Source: Chlamydiales bacterium (GTDB taxonomy: Bacteria; Chlamydiota; Chlamydiia; Chlamydiales; JAJFMA01). From it: a stretch of 64,000 nt of DNA. How positions within the stretch are numbered: position 1 is the first letter of the stretch; the number at the start of each line of letters is the position of its first letter. This document shows, in pieces, positions 60,461-64,000 of this stretch. The stretch spans positions 1-64,000 of the forward strand of contig JAUXSF010000020.1 of the NCBI GenBank assembly GCA_030679955.1. The letters are read 5' to 3'. The notes under the pieces are model-generated. The model did not search any database, was not told the DNA's origin, and saw only the letters and a list, made by a program, of their open reading frames with translations. Made by a program: the position numbers and the translations under genes.

Positions 60461-61306
60461 ATGCAAACCCCCAAAGACACCCCTGTGTTCATACTGTGCG
60501 GCGGATTAGGTACTCGTATTAAAGAAGAGACTGAGTTTCGTCCAAAACCGATGGTTCCTGTTGGCCCGCACCCTATGCTGTGGCACATCATGCATCTTTA
60601 CAGCAAGTTTGGCTTCAGACGCTTCATTCTATGCTTAGGATTTAAGGCAGAGGTTATCAAAGCCTATTTCTTAGATTACCCTTCGCTTAACAGCGACTTC
60701 ACTATCGATCTAAAGACCAACAACGTCGCCGTCCACTCCTTTGACCATGCGGAAGATTGGGAAGTCACACTAGTCGATACCGGACACGACACAATGACCG
60801 GCGGAAGGCTCTTCCGCGCTGCTGAAAAGTACCTGGGAGATGCCGAACACGCTGCCGTGACCTACGGTGATGGACTCTGTAATGTTAACCTCGCCGACGA
60901 GCTAATGTTCCACCAGGAACATGGCAGGATTGGCACGGTGTTAGGTGTTAATCCTCCTTCGCGCTTTGGCGAGATACAGCTCGATGGGAATAATGTGACG
61001 GAATTCTGCGAGAAACCAGACTTCAATCAGAACTGGATCAATGGGGGCTTCTTCTTTTTCCAAAAGCCATTCTTTCGCCGCTACTTGTCGTCGGATCCAG
61101 CATGCATTCTAGAACGTACACCGCTTGTTAACTTAGCTCGCGATAACCAGTTAACGATGTACCGCCATACAGGCTTCTGGGCCTGCATGGATACACAGCG
61201 TGACCGTGAACAATTGAATCAAATGTGGGCAAGTGGCGAAGCACCTTGGCTTGCCCAGCCTCCACAGCGTCTTGAACACCGCGAACTAGCAGGAGTTAAC
61301 CCATGA
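60461..61306 (+). CDS. rfbF: Glucose-1-phosphate cytidylyltransferase
   Basis: The enzyme makes CDP-glucose from glucose-1-phosphate and CTP, the entry to CDP-dideoxy or heptose-type sugars of surface glycans. The N-terminal VFILCGGLGTRIKEETEFRPKPMVPVG is the nucleotide-binding signature of this family. VTYGDGLCNV holds the metal-binding Asp, and EFCEKPDFNQNWINGGFFFF is typical of RfbF. The start at 60461 (281 residues) is favoured because GGAG sits 6 bp before; an ATG at 60455 and TTG at 60449 are in frame. It overlaps the next gene by 4 bp (ATGA). No CDP-glucose 4,6-dehydratase is seen in the window; it may be beyond the end. Confidence 0.88.
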   Translation: MQTPKDTPVFILCGGLGTRIKEETEFRPKPMVPVGPHPMLWHIMHLYSKFGFRRFILCLGFKAEVIKAYFLDYPSLNSDFTIDLKTNNVAVHSFDHAEDWEVTLVDTGHDTMTGGRLFRAAEKYLGDAEHAAVTYGDGLCNVNLADELMFHQEHGRIGTVLGVNPPSRFGEIQLDGNNVTEFCEKPDFNQNWINGGFFFFQKPFFRRYLSSDPACILERTPLVNLARDNQLTMYRHTGFWACMDTQRDREQLNQMWASGEAPWLAQPPQRLEHRELAGVNP

Positions 61307-61875
61307 AGTTCACATCTACACCAATTCCTGGACCTTTTTTGATTGATATTGAAAAAAGAGGCGATGATCGCGGATTTTTTGGACGAATGTTTTGTCAGAA
61401 GGAGTTCGAAGAGCATCAGCTGCCAAAGAATTTTGTGCAGATGAATAACTCACTTTCCAAAGACCAAGGAACGTTGCGCGGGTTGCATTATCAGCTGCCA
61501 CCCAAGCAAGAGGATAAACTTGTACGTTGCATCAAAGGTGCCCTCTGGGATGTTGTTGTGGATATCCGGCCCGGTTCGAAGACCTTTGGACAGTGGTTTG
61601 GACATACCCTATCAGCAGAAAATCGTACCATGATGTTCGTTCCAAAAGGCTTTGCACACGCCTTTATCACTCTGGAACCTGATACGGAAGCGGTTTACCT
61701 CGTATCCGAATATTATGCGCCAGAATGTGAACGCATCATCCGTTGGAATGATCCGACTTTCAACATTCAATGGCCCACTCAGCCGCAAGTGTTGTCGGAT
61801 AAGGATGCCAACGCTCCTGATTTTGATCCGCATTATCATTTAGGACAAACGCCCGCAAACTCTGGTGCACGATGA
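61303..61875 (+). CDS. rfbC: dTDP-4-dehydrorhamnose 3,5-epimerase family
   Basis: The 190-residue cupin-type sugar epimerase has LRGLHYQLPP with the catalytic His, QEDKLVRCIKGALWDVVVDIR and PKGFAHAFITL. The partner Tyr is in the VYLVSEYY region. The family acts on dTDP- or CDP-4-keto-6-deoxy sugars at C3 and C5; next to an RfbF-type enzyme, a CDP-linked substrate is as likely as dTDP-rhamnose. It overlaps both neighbours by 4 bp, so the cluster is one operon with coupled translation. Confidence 0.88.
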   Translation: MKFTSTPIPGPFLIDIEKRGDDRGFFGRMFCQKEFEEHQLPKNFVQMNNSLSKDQGTLRGLHYQLPPKQEDKLVRCIKGALWDVVVDIRPGSKTFGQWFGHTLSAENRTMMFVPKGFAHAFITLEPDTEAVYLVSEYYAPECERIIRWNDPTFNIQWPTQPQVLSDKDANAPDFDPHYHLGQTPANSGAR

Positions 61876-62822
61876 GAATACTCTTCACCGGCAGCAGCTC
61901 TTTTACCGGTTATTGGTTTATTAGTGCACTGATAGCAGCTGGGCACGAAGTTGTCGCAACCTTTCAGGGCGATGGCAAGAGCTATGATGGCGTGCGTGCC
62001 AAACGCGTCGCTTTAATCGAGCAGCAGTGCCAAACTGTTTTTGAATGCCCTTTGGGTAGTGATTCGTTTATTCGATTGATCGACAGCGGTTCTTGGGACG
62101 TGCTATGCCACCATGCTGCAGATGTCACCGACTATAAAAGTGCAAAGTTTGACGCTGTAGCGGCCCTTCAGAAGAATACGCACAATCTGCCCATCGTTTT
62201 GGAGCATTTGTCTAAAAGCTGCCGCAAGGTTGTGTTGACTGGTAGCGTTTTTGAACAAGCAGAAGGAGTGGGATCTGATTCCGACCAAGCATTTTCCCCT
62301 TACGGATTATCCAAAGGGCTTACCTCGGACTACTTTCGCTACTACTGCCTAGCCCAGAATATTGCCTTGGGGAAATTTGTCATACCTAACCCCTTTGGAC
62401 CCTATGAAGAGCCCAGGCTTACTAGCTACCTCGTGAATGCTTGGGCAAAAAAGGAAACGCCAGTAATTAAGACTCCGGATTATGTTCGAGACAATATTCA
62501 CGTATCGCTTTTAGCTAAGGCGTATGCCGATTTTGTTGGTAAACTAAGCGACAAAATTCCTTTTAGTCATTGCTCTCCTAGTGGATATGTGGAAAGTCAG
62601 GGAGCCTTTGTGCGTCGTTTTGCAGAGGCTATGCATCCACGCTTGGGGTTACCTTGTGAAGTAGAGTTCCAACGCCAGGAAAGCTTCCCCGAGCCGCGTA
62701 TGCGCATCAATACTCAACCGGTCGACGGGATGGCATATGGATGGGATGAGGAACAGGCGTGGGATGAGCTAGCATCTTATTACCAAGCACTTATCGGCCT
62801 TGAAGCGGGGAACCATCGGTAG
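61872..62822 (+). CDS. NAD-dependent sugar epimerase/dehydratase
   Basis: The 316-residue SDR protein opens with a slightly altered Rossmann loop FTGSSSFTGYWF (usual TG..GF.G). The active-site Tyr and Lys are in SPYGLSKG. GKFVIPNPFGPYEEPR resembles the substrate loop of extended SDR sugar enzymes, and RDNIHVSLLAKA is the usual later motif. It probably acts on a nucleotide-activated sugar made by the preceding genes. Product and exact reaction are not determined. Start overlaps rfbC by 4 bp. Confidence 0.82.
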   Translation: MRILFTGSSSFTGYWFISALIAAGHEVVATFQGDGKSYDGVRAKRVALIEQQCQTVFECPLGSDSFIRLIDSGSWDVLCHHAADVTDYKSAKFDAVAALQKNTHNLPIVLEHLSKSCRKVVLTGSVFEQAEGVGSDSDQAFSPYGLSKGLTSDYFRYYCLAQNIALGKFVIPNPFGPYEEPRLTSYLVNAWAKKETPVIKTPDYVRDNIHVSLLAKAYADFVGKLSDKIPFSHCSPSGYVESQGAFVRRFAEAMHPRLGLPCEVEFQRQESFPEPRMRINTQPVDGMAYGWDEEQAWDELASYYQALIGLEAGNHR

Positions 62823-62823
62823 A

Positions 62824-63768
62824 ATGATGTCGGAGACGGTAGGCGTAGCAGTTATCACACATTGCTCTAAGCACCATCTGCAAAGGTGTCTTCCGCAACT
62901 ATTGCAATCTCCGTTAAAGCCACGAGTGCTCGTGGTGAACTCTTCATCCAATGATGGCACCGTGGAAGAAGCCGAAAGGCTTGGGGCCGAAACTCTGGTG
63001 GTTCCACGAGCATCCTTTAATCATGGCAGCACGCGAGAACGAGCTAGAAAGTTCTTAGGAACCGATATAGTGGTGATGATAACGCCAGATGCCTATGCCA
63101 TTGACACGAGCATGCTAACGAACCTTCTAGAGCCTATTTTATCGAAAAAAGCTTCCCTAGCATATGCCAAGCAGATACCCCGCGAAGGTGCTGGCTTTCT
63201 AGAAGGATTTTTGCGCGACTTTAACTATCCTGAGATTAGTCATATTCGTGGCATTGAAGATGTCGCTAAGTGGGGCGTTTACAGTTTTTTTTGTTCTAAT
63301 AGCTGCGCCGCCTACCGCAATTCAGCTTTGGATGAGGTTGGAGGCTTCCCTTCCGTTCTTACCGCCGAAGATGCTTTTACGGCAGCTAATTTGCTTCGTA
63401 AAGGACACAAAATCGCCTATGTTGCAGAAGCAGTTGTGAAGCATTCCCATGATTACACGCTCTTTCAAGAGCTACGCCGACATTTTGACACAGGCTATGT
63501 TCGTAAGCAGCATGCGCATTTATTGAATTTTGGATCTACGGATCAACAAAGAGGTCGGCAGTACTTTGTCGAGCTTAATAAGCGGCTAGCTAAGCAGCAG
63601 CCTATGCTTCTTCCTTATGCTTGGGCGCATACCGCCGCAAAGTTTCTGGGATATGCATTAGGGCGACTTGGACCACGCATGCCCCTAGCATTGGCTAAGA
63701 GGCTTAGCAGCCAAGATTTTTACTGGAATTCTGACGACTTTCACCGACAGCGAATGGAGAAATCATGA
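62824..63768 (+). CDS. Family 2 glycosyltransferase, rhamnosyltransferase-like
   Basis: The 314-residue protein has a GT-A fold start: VAVITHCSKHHLQRCLPQLL followed by VLVVNSSSNDGTVEEAERLG. FNHGSTRERARKFLG is a motif shared with rhamnosyltransferases of lipopolysaccharide synthesis. A Pro-Asp-Ala stretch (about residue 87) stands in the place of the metal-binding DxD. GGFPSVLTAEDAFTAANLL is the acceptor-side ED motif. It lies one base after the stop of the SDR gene; the ATG at 62824 or 62827 is the start. Located in the cytosol at the membrane. Sugar and acceptor unknown. Confidence 0.85.
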   Translation: MMSETVGVAVITHCSKHHLQRCLPQLLQSPLKPRVLVVNSSSNDGTVEEAERLGAETLVVPRASFNHGSTRERARKFLGTDIVVMITPDAYAIDTSMLTNLLEPILSKKASLAYAKQIPREGAGFLEGFLRDFNYPEISHIRGIEDVAKWGVYSFFCSNSCAAYRNSALDEVGGFPSVLTAEDAFTAANLLRKGHKIAYVAEAVVKHSHDYTLFQELRRHFDTGYVRKQHAHLLNFGSTDQQRGRQYFVELNKRLAKQQPMLLPYAWAHTAAKFLGYALGRLGPRMPLALAKRLSSQDFYWNSDDFHRQRMEKS

Positions 63769-64000
63769 AGGTTTTTGTTACTGGCCATAAAGGTTTTATT
63801 GGAACACATCTTGTACGTCTGTTGAAAGAGGCTGGGCATACCGTTACTGGTTGCGATTTGGCTCTTTTCGCCGGCTGTGAATGGGAGTCGCTACCAAAGC
63901 CTGACCACGAAATTGCGAAAGATGTGCGCACATTAACCGTAGAAGACATAGAAGGACATGACTGCGTGATGCATTTAGCTGCCATCTCCAATGATCCTAT
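63765..64000 (+). CDS. NAD-dependent sugar epimerase/dehydratase (partial)
   Basis: A second SDR-family gene begins at the overlapping ATGA with the glycosyltransferase stop and runs off the window end. The visible 78 residues hold the Rossmann start VTGHKGFIGTHLV, an acidic residue at the end of the second strand (GCDLALF) and MHLAAISNDP, the typical fourth-strand motif. It is a different subgroup from the gene at 61872 and closer to usual epimerases or dehydratases. Confidence 0.85.
   Translation, partial: MKVFVTGHKGFIGTHLVRLLKEAGHTVTGCDLALFAGCEWESLPKPDHEIAKDVRTLTVEDIEGHDCVMHLAAISNDP

Overview
The window reads as a chromosome segment of a chlamydia-like bacterium (phylum Chlamydiota, most likely an amoeba-associated 'environmental' family; a Waddlia-like lineage is a guess). 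The reasons are two tandem nucleotide transport proteins of the ATP/ADP translocase family, chlamydia-style neighbours (dxr with a long rseP/yaeL; hisS next to aspS; an FMN-less cysJ beside ispF; a conserved chlamydial unknown, tsaE and a DnaQ-like exonuclease in a row), and several proteins with eukaryote-like domains typical of intracellular bacteria. No rRNA, tRNA, CRISPR array or intact transposase was recognised.

Layout. 1-5.8 kb: leftward biotin operon with a fused BioB-BioF protein, BioD, BioA and, coupled to bioA by an ATGA overlap, a ferritin-like di-iron protein of unknown role. 6.1-9.2 kb: malic enzyme and fumarase. 9.4-16.3 kb: dxr, rseP and a two-gene ABC exporter. 16.4-20.6 kb: a small membrane protein, a large FHA-domain membrane protein and an MFS transporter. 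20.7-22.6 kb: an ankyrin-SET protein (leftward). 22.8-25.9 kb: hisS-aspS. 25.9-34.5 kb: a rearranged accessory block holding four related unknown genes (called A-D here), two 3' fragments of aspS and one 3' fragment of ppdK. 34.5-37.3 kb: intact ppdK. 37.3-45.4 kb: cysJ-like, ispF, murA, epmB-like, a 49-residue membrane protein, argS and a DEAD-box helicase. 45.6-50.6 kb: aminotransferase, a protein with apparent RhoGEF and RasGEF domains, and a BTB-LRR protein. 50.7-54.7 kb: conserved unknown, tsaE, engB, exonuclease, pgk. 54.7-60.3 kb: AAA ATPase, two nucleotide transporters, a MerR/TipA-like regulator. 60.4-64.0 kb: start of a surface-sugar gene cluster, cut by the window end.

How the genes fit together. 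Fumarase, malic enzyme and pyruvate phosphate dikinase form a possible route from C4 acids to pyruvate and PEP. The nucleotide transporters fit ATP or nucleotide import from a host. The GEF-like, SET and BTB-LRR proteins are candidate secreted effectors acting on host small GTPases, protein lysines and ubiquitin ligases; this is inferred from domain type only.

The most unusual parts are (1) the 25.4-35.0 kb block, whose ppdK::aspS join has a 5-bp shared sequence, as expected for a tandem duplication of aspS-X-ppdK, (2) the RhoGEF/RasGEF-like protein, (3) the di-iron protein tied to the biotin operon, and (4) intergenic palindromic repeats built on 8-bp and 9-bp units, plus two long single-copy inverted repeats. 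All domain calls were made by eye without database searches.
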